A DNA stretch of 39,066 nucleotides from IMG/VR virus record IMGVR_UViG_3300032070_000013, positions 1-39,066 of that record, one strand, 5' to 3'. This document shows positions 30,300 through 38,757 of this stretch, piece by piece (the first letter of the stretch is position 1; every line of letters begins with the position of its first letter). The translations under genes and the position numbers were made by a program. This stretch comes from a virus. Below the pieces are notes generated by a model. That model was not told the DNA's origin. It saw nothing but the letters and a program-made list of their open reading frames with translations, and did no database searches.

Positions 30300-31682
30300 A
30301 TGGAACTTGCCATAGGTGAGCTAGCCAGATTCCTTGGTATCAGCCAAGATGAGGCGAGAGAAAGAGTTGAGAGCTATCACCCAAAGCAACTTGCTGAGGA
30401 CTGGAATCGGCTTAAACCCAATACCCCAGAAGAGGTTAATGAATTCTATACACGGTCTGCTGATAAGTATCTGTATGAACTAATTAGTTGGAACTACAGT
30501 GAGACTTACTTCAAGCGCATAGAACCTCTACTTCATTATCATAACAGAAAGATACTGGAGATTGGAGCAGGTAATGGCTCTCTGTGCATCATATTGGCTC
30601 TTAATGGCAATGATGTAACTTACTGTGAGATTAACGAGTCTCTTTTTGCCTTTGCCCAGCAACGGTTCAGCAATAGACTCCTGCCTATTAAGATGGTTAG
30701 GAGTTTAGAGGAACTAGAGGATAAGGATTATGATATTGTAATAGCTATAGATGTATTGGAACATATCCATCCTGATTCACTGGGTTCACTACTAAAGCAT
30801 ATCGCTGGTTGTCTAAAGGACAGAGGATTCCTTTATCATCGGTCTAACTTCGGTCAACAGGATTTATTTCCTATGCACTTTGACCACAGTGAAAGTATAA
30901 AGGAATTGTTCAAGGATGCTGGATTGAGGCGAAGAGAGAATGGGGACTATGTAAAAGGTGGAGAAGATAGAGGAGTTCAGATTTCAGTCCCAATAGCTGG
31001 AGGTAGACATATATCTAGATTAACCTATGACCTGATAAATATGAAGACTCCACCTGGGACAGTCTTCGTTAAGGTAGATAACGAGTCCGACATAGGTAGA
31101 GCTAGGAATAAACTTGTGGAAGGTTTAACGCAGAGCTGGCTTTTCTTTGCAGATGCCGACCAGTCATTCCCGATAGAGGTGCTAGAAAGACTCCTATCGT
31201 GGGGTGTTGATATAGTTAGTGGTGTAACATTCAAGCGAACACAAGAGCCTGTCCCTATGGTTTACAGATACGCATATGAGAAAGAGAAAGAGGAGAGTAT
31301 GCAGTCTGGAGGATATTTTTATGCTCCTATGGTGGCAGAGATTAAAAATCATCTCACGCAGTATGGTGAGATATTGAGTAATGCTCCACCTGCCATATGC
31401 CTCCCACAAACAGGTCTTATTGAATGCGATGGGGTAAGTGCTGGTTGTCTACTTATCAACAGGCGAGTGTTTGATGCTCTTGAAAAGCCATACTTCCAAT
31501 GCTCAGAAGGCAAGAACAATGGTGAAGACTTTTACTTCTGCCGTAAAGCTCAACTAGCTGGATTCAAGATATATTGCGACCCGTCTGTTCTCTGCGGACA
31601 CTATGGAGAATATTGGCGAGGTCATAGACACTTCCTATCATTCGCACAGAATAAACCCTTTCCTTGGAAGGATGAGATTTAA
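30300..31682 (+). CDS. SAM methyltransferase fused to a GT2-like glycosyltransferase
   Basis: The product is 460 residues. Residues about 45-215 form a class I methyltransferase (motif I EIGAGNG 87-93, acidic Glu110 after strand 2, DVLEHI 151-156). Residues about 230-440 look like a nucleotide-sugar transferase of the GT-A fold: SDIGRARNKLVEG, DxD at 285-287 in FFADADQSFP, and a late GEDFYFCRKAQLAGFKIYCD typical of this group. It could add and methylate a sugar on virion proteins or host surface glycans. Its place among tail genes favours a virion target. Confidence 0.75.
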   Translation: MELAIGELARFLGISQDEARERVESYHPKQLAEDWNRLKPNTPEEVNEFYTRSADKYLYELISWNYSETYFKRIEPLLHYHNRKILEIGAGNGSLCIILALNGNDVTYCEINESLFAFAQQRFSNRLLPIKMVRSLEELEDKDYDIVIAIDVLEHIHPDSLGSLLKHIAGCLKDRGFLYHRSNFGQQDLFPMHFDHSESIKELFKDAGLRRRENGDYVKGGEDRGVQISVPIAGGRHISRLTYDLINMKTPPGTVFVKVDNESDIGRARNKLVEGLTQSWLFFADADQSFPIEVLERLLSWGVDIVSGVTFKRTQEPVPMVYRYAYEKEKEESMQSGGYFYAPMVAEIKNHLTQYGEILSNAPPAICLPQTGLIECDGVSAGCLLINRRVFDALEKPYFQCSEGKNNGEDFYFCRKAQLAGFKIYCDPSVLCGHYGEYWRGHRHFLSFAQNKPFPWKDEI

Positions 31683-31759
31683 TGGCTATCAAAGAAGTAA
31701 ACATAAGAAAAGGGCGTAAAGCCGTTGACGCTTATACAACTTCTCATTCCAACCTCTAG
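31682..31759 (+). CDS. Very small basic candidate frame (25 aa)
   Basis: The ATG shares its A with the preceding stop (TAATG). The 25 residues are basic near the middle (NIRKGRKAVDAY). There is no clear independent ribosome site, so it would rely on coupling. It may be real or a fragment. Confidence 0.35.
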   Translation: MAIKEVNIRKGRKAVDAYTTSHSNL

Positions 31760-31798
31760 TAGATGAAATAAGGCTAAGAACGGGGATTAAGAGGTTAA

Positions 31799-33397
31799 AT
31801 GGCAACTAAACTAATTGGCACTGATACCGCTGGTGATACAAACTGCAGTACGGGCTATGTGGAGGGTTCTCAATTTACCTGCGCCGTCAGTGGGACACTA
31901 GATACAATCAAAGTATATTGCCTTGTTAATTCCAATGTCAGGGTAGCCATCTATACCGACAGTGGTTCTAACACAGTAGGAAACCTCATTGCCGAGTCTG
32001 CCAGCACTGCGGTTACGAAAGATGATTGGCGGTCAATAGCCATAGCTGGGGGGGCAATAGTCGCAGGCACAAAATACTGGCTTATGGCTCAATGCGAGAC
32101 TACAGGTGGGACTTCGTATAGAAGTTTGGCTGGTGCTCTTGACAGTTGGAAGGCACAAGCCTACGGAGCTTTCCCCGCCAATGGCACAGGTTTTAGTTCC
32201 CCTTCCGCCTATGAGTATGCATCACAGGGCTGGGGGGAGGAGGTAATCCCAAAGACCTCATCTGATACTGGCTCTGGTGCTGATGCCAAAGTAACAGGTA
32301 ATCCAGTAGCCACTCAAGTAAGAGCAGAGACTGGCGCTGGAGCAGATGCTAAAAGTTCCAACAATCCTCTTGGATTTTTAGTTAAAACTGAAGCTGGGAG
32401 CGGAGCAGAAGCCCTTGTGGCATTATTGAACATCCTCATACGAGCCGAGACGGGTTCGGGAATTGAGTCTCTGCTGGATAGAGATTTAATTCTGACTGAG
32501 TTAGGCTCTGGGCTGGATGCAGTTGTTGTACTTGTTCAGAGTGAGAAGATTACCTCTGACAGTGGTGTGGGAACGGAGAGTCTTGGAGATAGGGTAATCG
32601 CCTTATCATCTGAGTCTGGCTCTGGTCTTGAGGTCGTGGCTCAATTTCTGCGATTCCTTAATGATGCTGGCTCTGCCAGTGAGGCACTTTCAATTATAGC
32701 AGCAGCCATCATAAAAGCAGATGTTGGTTCTGGTGGGGAGGAGATAAATATCTCGGCAACCCTCTTGGCTCAGATTGAGACTGCAACTGGTATAGATGCC
32801 TCAACTCTACTTGCTGCCTTCCTCAAGGCTGAGACTGGAAGTGGAACAGAAGAACTCTCTCAGATAATTACCAGTATACAGGGTTCAGACCTAGGGAGCG
32901 GTCTTGAAACCTTTATCAGCTTGCTGGCAAATATCTGGCTCTATTTAGGTGATAGTGGAGTAGGAACTGAACAAATCCTTGACAGAGCTATGGTGTTAAT
33001 CAGTGAGGCTGGACTTGGGGCAGATGCTTCAGTTCTTCTAGCTGGAATGACCGCTGACGATGTGGCAGCCGCCATAGATGCCTCAATAGCCATTGTCGCT
33101 GCTCTACAGAGGACTGAGGCTGGTAAAGGCGTTGATGCTGCCGTTGATTTGCTTGGTATATTATCAGCTAGTGATATTGGGACAGGAACGGAGTTATCCG
33201 TTTTGTTGGCAGCTTTAATAGTATCGCAGAGCGGGATAGGGACAGATGCTATGCTTTCACTTCTGGCAGTGCTGACTAAAACGGATGTCGGAAGTGGAAT
33301 TGATGCGACTGTTGAATTGCTTACAACTAGAATTCTCTCGGTGGCGGTAATCACCAAGGCTTATAGGAATGTTAAGGCTATAACCTATGGAGGGTAA
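31799..33397 (+). CDS. Tail/spike-like protein with jelly-roll and tandem GxG repeats
   Basis: The product is 532 residues. Residues 1-145 look like a beta-sandwich carbohydrate-binding-type domain (VAIYTDSGSNTVGNLIAESA; GTKYWLMAQCE). Residues 156-505 hold 18 clear copies of (D/E)x(G/A)x(G/A)x(D/E) units such as ETGSGIES, spaced about 20 residues and separated by hydrophobic segments. The C-terminus ends in a short basic strand. It is possibly an extended surface fibre or adhesin. There is no signal peptide, as expected for a virion protein. Confidence 0.6.
   Translation: MATKLIGTDTAGDTNCSTGYVEGSQFTCAVSGTLDTIKVYCLVNSNVRVAIYTDSGSNTVGNLIAESASTAVTKDDWRSIAIAGGAIVAGTKYWLMAQCETTGGTSYRSLAGALDSWKAQAYGAFPANGTGFSSPSAYEYASQGWGEEVIPKTSSDTGSGADAKVTGNPVATQVRAETGAGADAKSSNNPLGFLVKTEAGSGAEALVALLNILIRAETGSGIESLLDRDLILTELGSGLDAVVVLVQSEKITSDSGVGTESLGDRVIALSSESGSGLEVVAQFLRFLNDAGSASEALSIIAAAIIKADVGSGGEEINISATLLAQIETATGIDASTLLAAFLKAETGSGTEELSQIITSIQGSDLGSGLETFISLLANIWLYLGDSGVGTEQILDRAMVLISEAGLGADASVLLAGMTADDVAAAIDASIAIVAALQRTEAGKGVDAAVDLLGILSASDIGTGTELSVLLAALIVSQSGIGTDAMLSLLAVLTKTDVGSGIDATVELLTTRILSVAVITKAYRNVKAITYGG
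32264..33313 (+). repeat. Degenerate tandem repeats encoding (D/E)xGxGx(D/E) units
   Basis: Eighteen units plus one degenerate one fall at roughly 20-codon spacing, for example ETGSGIES, ELGSGLDA, DSGVGTES and DVGSGIDA. DNA-level identity is low, so the array is old and kept by protein selection. Confidence 0.8.
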
Positions 33398-33399
33398 GA

Positions 33400-33705
33400 A
33401 TGGGAATTAAGGTTCAGATTAGCTTTATCGCTAAGGCTACGGTTATTGTGAGGGCGTATGTAACAAATGACGAAACCGACGCATTAGAAAATCCCTCGGT
33501 TATTACCTGCACCATACTTGACCCTGATGGGGAAATAAAGGAAACGGGGGCTATGACCCTCATAACAACTGGGACTTATGATTATTATTTCTATACGACT
33601 ACGGCAACGGAGAAGGGGCAATGGAGAGGCGAAGTCCTTGTTACTGATGGAGTAGGAGAAACGGCAAAGATTACCCCTGTGCCATTTGCTTTTACAATCA
33701 ATTGA
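33400..33705 (+). CDS. Ig-like beta-sandwich phage protein (101 aa)
   Basis: The product is 101 residues, almost all beta strands (VQISFIAKATVIVRAYVT; GTYDYYFYTTTATEKGQWRG), a small Ig/BppU-like fold in appearance. It lies 2 nt after the repeat protein and just before the hub/fibre gene. It is a likely accessory baseplate or fibre subunit. Confidence 0.65.
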   Translation: MGIKVQISFIAKATVIVRAYVTNDETDALENPSVITCTILDPDGEIKETGAMTLITTGTYDYYFYTTTATEKGQWRGEVLVTDGVGETAKITPVPFAFTIN

Positions 33706-33714
33706 GGTTATTTA

Positions 33715-36108
33715 ATGCAGACACTTGATACAGAATTACTGGCTGAACAAAAAAAGACATCGGTAACTCCAGCCATAAAAATCACATTAACTCATGGCAT
33801 CACTGAGTATGTCCTTGACACTGACCGCATAAAGAGCCTCAAGCATTATTTTGACCCCGACCATGTTTATGCCAAGGAAGTTGAGTTTGACAACTCTGAC
33901 GGGTATTTCACTGACCTTGACCTTAAAGGATACACGGCAGTTGTCTCTCATGGTCTTTTAACTAAATCGGGCAAGAAATACGCGCCTACCTCTCCGATGA
34001 CAGTAACATGGCAGCAATTAAATTCCGCACCTGGACACCTTTCTTGTCTCTTAACCATGCTCGGTATTCCTGATATGATGGAGCTGGATGAGGCAAGCAC
34101 TGACTATATCCCCGCCGAGAGTGATACCAAATCAGTTAAGACTCTTTTAACTGAAATAGCCGGGGCGACCCTGGCCTGCTTCTCTCACTGTCAAGCTTAT
34201 GTGATTGTGTTTGACAGCGAAGATAGCCCGATGGGTTACTGCCCTAAGGACTCATTCCGAATCTATACAGGCGGGACCCGGTGGGCGGCATTTAAGAGAT
34301 TGATTGAACGAACTGGTTGCGCTTGGAAATTCCCAAGTGATGGGAAAATCCATGTGTTTGTGCCGGTTACTTCCGGGGAAACCTTTGACTACGAATATTC
34401 GCTTGATTCTGGACACCCCTTTCTGAGTAAGGCAAAGAGGGAAACTGTAGTCATTCCCAATTATATTGTGGTTCAATCCCAAAAGGATGATGACCCCTTT
34501 TATTCTGGGTATGCTAAAGACCAAGAAAGTATAGATGCGTTAAAAACTGATACCTTTAATGGAGAAAAGCGGGCTTATTACACGACTAGACTACAAGCTG
34601 GCGAGGCTGATACAATCGCCGCAACTATCCTCAAAAGGTATCAACTCAATTCTGAGATGGGCTCGGCTGAAGTCCCTATAGTAAACTGTGGTGCCGAGTT
34701 ATTTGATTTTATCAAGGTAACTGACAAACGAGAAGATGATTACCGAACAGGCAATATCGGCTCAATCTCCATAAGCTTGAACCCTGCCAAGCAAGATTAC
34801 TCAATGAGGTTCAGTCTGGGGGACCCGCCCATAAATCAATATATCAAGGAACTATATAGCAGCCTCAAATCTCAGTCCAGTATGAAGGATTTAGACCTTG
34901 AGCGATTACATGTCAAGGATGCCTATATTGAGAACCTCTCAATTGACAATATAGACGCCATCTGGATTGACCCAGAAGGCAATATTGACCTAGATAAAAT
35001 TGGGGATACCATAGATAGTCTGCTTGATGGAGAGTATTTTGCCCGTGCTCGCTCAATGCACCTAGACGCTGAGACGGGCTTAACACTGCAAGAGAACCAA
35101 GTATATTACATCAGGTTTACTCCCGATACCGAGGAAAAGTCTATACGGAGGCAGGATATTGCTCCAACTTCTCCAACGACAGGTGAATACTGGATAGATA
35201 CATCGGGAGTAGGTTCTGTAATCAAGCGGTGGACGGGTTCAGTCTGGCTCACGATTGACCAAGATGAGATAGATTTGCTAAATAGGGGCGTACTCACTAC
35301 CCACGCCAAACTTTCCAGCCTTTCGGTTGACGGGTTGGTTTTATTGGATAAGGTTTATGTGGATTCCGTAGCTGGTCAGTATGACCTCATTAACAGAACG
35401 GATATACAGGCAGGGCACTTGCTCCTTTCATCAGTGGTGCAAAGTGAATTCTACCGCACTCTTTCGGATACGGAGAAGGCAACATATCTTGCCAAAGCAA
35501 AGACATTCCGCCAAGCAACCGCACCAACAACGGGTATGGTCGCTGGCGACTTCTGGATTGATACGGATGACGGCGATAAACCCTACACTTATTCTGCTAC
35601 ATTAGGTTGGGTAGCGGCTTATACCCAAATCAGTGGCGGTTGTTTAACCACCGGGGTTATAGACTGCTCGTTGGTTACAATTCAGACTGCGGGTGGCACA
35701 ACGAGAGTAGAACTTACGGCTAATGGCTTAAGAGGTTATAACGCTGGTGTTCTTCAGTTTGAGGCGAAGACTTCAGACGGCAAGTTCTATGCGGGGGCGG
35801 GGGCGGTAATGCTGGATGCTAGTGGTTTAGAGATTAAAGGAACTAGCGCACTCAAGTTCACCTATGGTGGGCTTTATCCTGCTTATATTTACTCTGACTC
35901 GTATGGTAATTTGAACTTTGGACTTAGTGGTGGGACACGGGGAATTTTTTCAGGTGGCATAGGTTTCACGGAAAACGTAGCATATATTGACCTTCCTCAA
36001 AGAACCTCTCATCCTACGGGAGCAGAGGGAAGAATGTATCTTAACTCCAGCGACCACAATATTTACGCCTTTGTCAATAATGCTTGGCAGACACTACACA
36101 ATTATTAG
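33715..36108 (+). CDS. Tail hub/fibre protein (797 aa)
   Basis: The N-terminal 330 residues resemble tail-hub proteins of the gp27/prophage-tail kind (YFDPDHVYAKEVEFDNSDGY; WKFPSDGKIHVFVPVTSGE). After a helical linker (about 380-430) come two copies of a GxYWIDT/GDFWIDT motif with a following W (near residues 490 and 620). The C-terminal 180 residues are Gly-rich and probably beta-helical or triple-stranded (GGTTRVELTANGLRGYN), ending in a GRMYLNSSDHNIYAFVNNAW tip motif common in receptor-binding fibres. It likely contacts the host surface. It converges with the minus-strand lipoprotein gene. Confidence 0.75.
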   Translation: MQTLDTELLAEQKKTSVTPAIKITLTHGITEYVLDTDRIKSLKHYFDPDHVYAKEVEFDNSDGYFTDLDLKGYTAVVSHGLLTKSGKKYAPTSPMTVTWQQLNSAPGHLSCLLTMLGIPDMMELDEASTDYIPAESDTKSVKTLLTEIAGATLACFSHCQAYVIVFDSEDSPMGYCPKDSFRIYTGGTRWAAFKRLIERTGCAWKFPSDGKIHVFVPVTSGETFDYEYSLDSGHPFLSKAKRETVVIPNYIVVQSQKDDDPFYSGYAKDQESIDALKTDTFNGEKRAYYTTRLQAGEADTIAATILKRYQLNSEMGSAEVPIVNCGAELFDFIKVTDKREDDYRTGNIGSISISLNPAKQDYSMRFSLGDPPINQYIKELYSSLKSQSSMKDLDLERLHVKDAYIENLSIDNIDAIWIDPEGNIDLDKIGDTIDSLLDGEYFARARSMHLDAETGLTLQENQVYYIRFTPDTEEKSIRRQDIAPTSPTTGEYWIDTSGVGSVIKRWTGSVWLTIDQDEIDLLNRGVLTTHAKLSSLSVDGLVLLDKVYVDSVAGQYDLINRTDIQAGHLLLSSVVQSEFYRTLSDTEKATYLAKAKTFRQATAPTTGMVAGDFWIDTDDGDKPYTYSATLGWVAAYTQISGGCLTTGVIDCSLVTIQTAGGTTRVELTANGLRGYNAGVLQFEAKTSDGKFYAGAGAVMLDASGLEIKGTSALKFTYGGLYPAYIYSDSYGNLNFGLSGGTRGIFSGGIGFTENVAYIDLPQRTSHPTGAEGRMYLNSSDHNIYAFVNNAWQTLHNY

Positions 36109-36437
36109 TTGAACGGTGCTTCTGTCCCCTCACTCGCCTTCGCTACAATCAAAGAAGTATTGCTTGGGATTGATAGGCTGATGCTCTCCCCTGCGGGGAC
36201 TGAATAATATTTAACGAAAGAAATTGCCCTCGCTGGTAACATGGGAGAAGCATACATCGCAACCTCTATATCAGCCTCAATATTATCTAGGTTGGAAACT
36301 TTTAACTGCCCCCCGTCCTTGATGGCTTTTACCTCTCCAGCGGTTGTAATCCTTAAACCGACTTGGACGGATGAACCACAAGAACACAACACTAACACGG
36401 CACCAAGCAAAGTAAATATGACAATTCCTTTCTTCAT
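36105..36437 (-). CDS. Small lipoprotein, candidate moron
   Basis: The product is 110 residues with a GGGGGG ribosome site. The N-terminus MKKGIVIFTLLGAVLVLCSC is a lipoprotein signal, with lipobox LCSC and predicted lipidated Cys20. The mature part is a compact beta-rich domain. It is on the opposite strand to the late genes, under its own promoter, and its stop overlaps that of the fibre gene. Phage lipoproteins of this kind often block superinfection or alter the host envelope, which is an inference here. Confidence 0.7.
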   Translation of the reverse strand: MKKGIVIFTLLGAVLVLCSCGSSVQVGLRITTAGEVKAIKDGGQLKVSNLDNIEADIEVAMYASPMLPARAISFVKYYSVPAGESISLSIPSNTSLIVAKASEGTEAPFN

Positions 36438-36459
36438 TTTCCCCCCTTAATTCACTTAT

Positions 36460-36468
36460 AGTATACCA
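36460..36468 (-). promoter_or_regulatory. Extended -10 promoter of the lipoprotein gene
   Basis: On the minus strand, TGGTATACT (TGn plus TATACT, 36460-36468) lies 23 bp before the ATG. A TTGACA at 36488-36493 is 22 bp away, too far for normal spacing, so the extended -10 is the better explanation. Confidence 0.55.
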
Positions 36469-36556
36469 CCCTTATTCTAACACACCCTGTCAAGACCCTA
36501 TCAGACACGCTGTAGTCAAAATCTGGCTAGGTAAATAAGGAAAGGAGTATCAATCT

Positions 36557-36748
36557 ATGGACTATGCAGTAGAACTTGAAAAAGCCAAGGACCGAAGGCA
36601 GAAGGTAGTAGATGAGATAAACGAGCTCGCCGCGAACATTGAGCAAATTCAGGGGAAGAGGCAACTTTTGCTTCAGGAAGCACTCAAACTGGAAGGCGAA
36701 GTAAGGGTGCTTGAGAGAATATCTAAAGATGGAAAGAAAGGAGATTGA
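36557..36748 (+). CDS. Small coiled-coil protein (63 aa)
   Basis: ATG 36557 follows AAGGAAAGGAG. The whole product is an amphipathic, highly charged helix (DEINELAANIEQIQGKRQLL), with a basic tail. It precedes the membrane protein gene by one base and may be a lysis regulator or holin partner. Confidence 0.65.
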   Translation: MDYAVELEKAKDRRQKVVDEINELAANIEQIQGKRQLLLQEALKLEGEVRVLERISKDGKKGD

Positions 36749-36749
36749 G

Positions 36750-36950
36750 ATGGACATAGATATTTTCAAGGAAAGGATTAGGGCAACCACTAGACCGGTG
36801 CTTTTAGTATTGCTTCTGGTGGGGAGTTGGTATTTCATCGCCAATGGGCTTGAAGGAACTTGGGTAAATAGCTGGATAGGTCTTTTCATTGCCGGTTGTG
36901 GCGAGTGGCTTCTTGAACGCCCTGTCCTGAAGGCATTAAAGAGAGGGTAA
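36750..36950 (+). CDS. Small membrane protein, holin candidate (66 aa)
   Basis: ATG 36750 is chosen because GAAAGGAG lies about 7 nt upstream. Hydrophobic segments at about 17-32 (PVLLVLLLVGSWYFIA) and 40-52 (WIGLFIAGCGEWL) are separated by a short polar turn, and the tail is basic. The size and position next to the cysteine-enzyme genes fit a class II holin. Confidence 0.6.
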   Translation: MDIDIFKERIRATTRPVLLVLLLVGSWYFIANGLEGTWVNSWIGLFIAGCGEWLLERPVLKALKRG

Positions 36951-36957
36951 AGCGGGT

Positions 36958-37500
36958 ATGGAACTCAAAATAAAATCAGGGGATTTATTCGCTACTCCGC
37001 CAAAGGGATGGTTGGAAAAGCGACTTTGCGGAATTATCGGCGCCAAGACATATCATTGGGGGATGCTTATTGCCGAAGATGATAAGGGCTGGGTGATAAC
37101 GGAAAGTATAGGTAAGGGTGTTGCCCTAACTCGGTTTGATTATCCGGAGGCTTACATCTACCGCATTAAGGACATTGGGGAGGTCAACTGGAAGAGGTTA
37201 ATCAGTATTGTCGCTGACTACGGAGCCTATCCTTACGATTGGGAGGTAGTTCTTAGAACGGCTATCTGGTGGCTTGTCAAGCACTACTTGGGTAAGATTC
37301 TTCCTATAATCAAGGATAAAAAGGTCAACTGCCAAGAGTGGGTAGTCTTAATCGCTTATGAGCTTGGTGTCAAGATAATACCCGATGATGAATACCCTTG
37401 TTGTGAAAATCTTGAAAACAGTCCCTACTTGGAATATATGGGGCAGATAAAGGAGGTAAATAATGGAAAATGCATTAGTTTTGTGGATTGCAATATTTGA
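36958..37500 (+). CDS. Permuted papain-fold (NlpC/P60-like, YiiX-type) enzyme, endolysin candidate
   Basis: The product is 180 residues. The catalytic order is inverted, as in the permuted NlpC/P60 group: His33 in TYHWGMLIA near the N-terminus, Cys125 in VNCQEWVV near the C-terminus. The opening KSGDLFATPP is also typical. Such proteins hydrolyse amide or ester bonds in cell-wall peptides or lipids. Placed after a holin-like gene it may be the lysin, but no separate wall-binding domain or signal peptide is seen. Confidence 0.7.
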   Translation: MELKIKSGDLFATPPKGWLEKRLCGIIGAKTYHWGMLIAEDDKGWVITESIGKGVALTRFDYPEAYIYRIKDIGEVNWKRLISIVADYGAYPYDWEVVLRTAIWWLVKHYLGKILPIIKDKKVNCQEWVVLIAYELGVKIIPDDEYPCCENLENSPYLEYMGQIKEVNNGKCISFVDCNI

Positions 37501-37570
37501 GGTAATAGCCGCAGCAACAATTTGTGGAATTTTATCTCAAGGAAAGAAGGCAAAAAGGAGAAGAAAATGA
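37463..37570 (+). CDS. Tiny membrane protein (35 aa) overlapping two lysis genes
   Basis: ATG 37463 has an excellent AAAGGAGGT site 5 nt upstream. One transmembrane segment (about 4-24, ALVLWIAIFEVIAAATICGI) is followed by a strongly basic tail (GKKAKRRRK). It starts inside the previous gene and ends in an ATGA overlap with the peptidase. It is a possible antiholin or pinholin-like protein. Confidence 0.6.
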   Translation: MENALVLWIAIFEVIAAATICGILSQGKKAKRRRK

Positions 37571-38532
37571 GGGACTTTAATCTAAAAAAGAGACTGGGGT
37601 GTTTCGGGAGTCCCTGGGATAGGGAACGCTTGAGTTATATGATTCGGCAGCCAACATATCAGGAAGCCCAACAGATACCGGCTGAATATGATGGATTAGC
37701 AGAGTACCTTCCCTGCCAGGGAGACCAAGGGAATATCGGTAGTTGTTGCGGTTGGGCTGGCAAGGGATTAACTCACGCCATCGTGCTTCTAAACGAGAAA
37801 CGAAACATTGATGTCTCTGCAGGCAGTATTTATTTACATAGCCGAGAATATACATATGTTCCAGTGAATCAGGAAGGAAGTACACCGTTGGGTGTTATGA
37901 AGTTGCTCACCAAGGTAGGAGCAACTACTGAAGAATGTGCCCCAACAGATACCGAAAGCCCATTTGAGTTAAACGAGTGTATCAACTGGAAAGAAATCGC
38001 CGCCGATTTTAGGGTCTTTCAATATCATCAAGTTCCTACTGACCCAGAAAGTATAAAGGCTGCACTATATGGGATTACCTACATCCAACCATATACAATG
38101 CCTGATGGTAGTCCAGGCAAGTGTCCTTTGTATCTAGCTATTAAGGTTTACAAGTCATTCAAAGAGGCAAACACTAATGGAGGCGTGGTTCCGATGCCTA
38201 GCCCCGGAGAAACTTTGCTTGGTGGACACGCAATCTTAATCCGAGGCTGGAAAAACATTGATGGTCAGGATTATTGGATTTTGGTGAATAGTTGGGGGAC
38301 AGATATCGGGGATAAAGGGATTTATTATTTGCCAGTCGGATATACTATTGATGAGGCTTGGATGATAACCGATGATGAACCTCATCCCGGACCCGAACCC
38401 GCACCCAGAGATAAGAAACTCACTCCCATGCCTTCATCTTGCCCAGTCGGAAACGGTGCAGCAAGGCTTTTGAATATCCCCCTTAAATTTGCTAAGAGAA
38501 CTGGACGATTTTATTATCTCAATCCTCGTTAG
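37567..38532 (+). CDS. C1 (papain) family cysteine peptidase
   Basis: The product is 321 residues. ATG 37567 is preferred over 37522, because it overlaps the preceding stop (ATGA) and follows AAAAGGAGAAG. The C1 active site is present: QGDQGNIGSCCGWA with Cys60, GGHAILIRGW with His221 and VNSWGTDIG with Asn241. There is no signal peptide or obvious propeptide. It may cleave wall cross-bridge peptides, a virion protein or host proteins. Its neighbours suggest lysis. Confidence 0.8.
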   Translation: MRDFNLKKRLGCFGSPWDRERLSYMIRQPTYQEAQQIPAEYDGLAEYLPCQGDQGNIGSCCGWAGKGLTHAIVLLNEKRNIDVSAGSIYLHSREYTYVPVNQEGSTPLGVMKLLTKVGATTEECAPTDTESPFELNECINWKEIAADFRVFQYHQVPTDPESIKAALYGITYIQPYTMPDGSPGKCPLYLAIKVYKSFKEANTNGGVVPMPSPGETLLGGHAILIRGWKNIDGQDYWILVNSWGTDIGDKGIYYLPVGYTIDEAWMITDDEPHPGPEPAPRDKKLTPMPSSCPVGNGAARLLNIPLKFAKRTGRFYYLNPR

Positions 38533-38624
38533 GAAGCATCGCCTAAAGTACTAGAATTAAAAACTGGGCGGTCAAACCAAAAGATGAGTATCAGACTATT
38601 CAATAATGCAGTTTTGGATTATAA

Positions 38625-38657
38625 CCCCCTTCCCTTATTAAGGGAAGGGGGACTTTT
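38625..38657 (+). terminator. Strong Rho-independent terminator ending the late genes
   Basis: CCCCCTTCCCTT (38625-38636) pairs perfectly with AAGGGAAGGGGG (38640-38651) around ATT, and six T follow. It separates the late transcript from the last small unit. Confidence 0.9.
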
Positions 38658-38673
38658 TTGTTTTCTGAATAAA

Positions 38674-38732
38674 ACTTGTTAAGTCCCAGATATAAGGGGG
38701 GACTTGACAAGTGTTTAAGTATATGCTAGTGT
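38674..38732 (+). promoter_or_regulatory. Promoter overlapped by a 14-bp inverted repeat
   Basis: ACTTGTTAAGTCCC (38674-38687) and GGGACTTGACAAGT (38699-38712) form an inverted repeat with one mismatch and an 11-bp spacer. Its right arm contains a perfect TTGACA (38704-38709), with TAGTGT 17 bp later. A perfect TATAAT (38740-38745) lies further down. The repeat is a good repressor-site candidate. Confidence 0.6.
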
Positions 38733-38757
38733 GTATCTATATAATATGGTATAGCTA

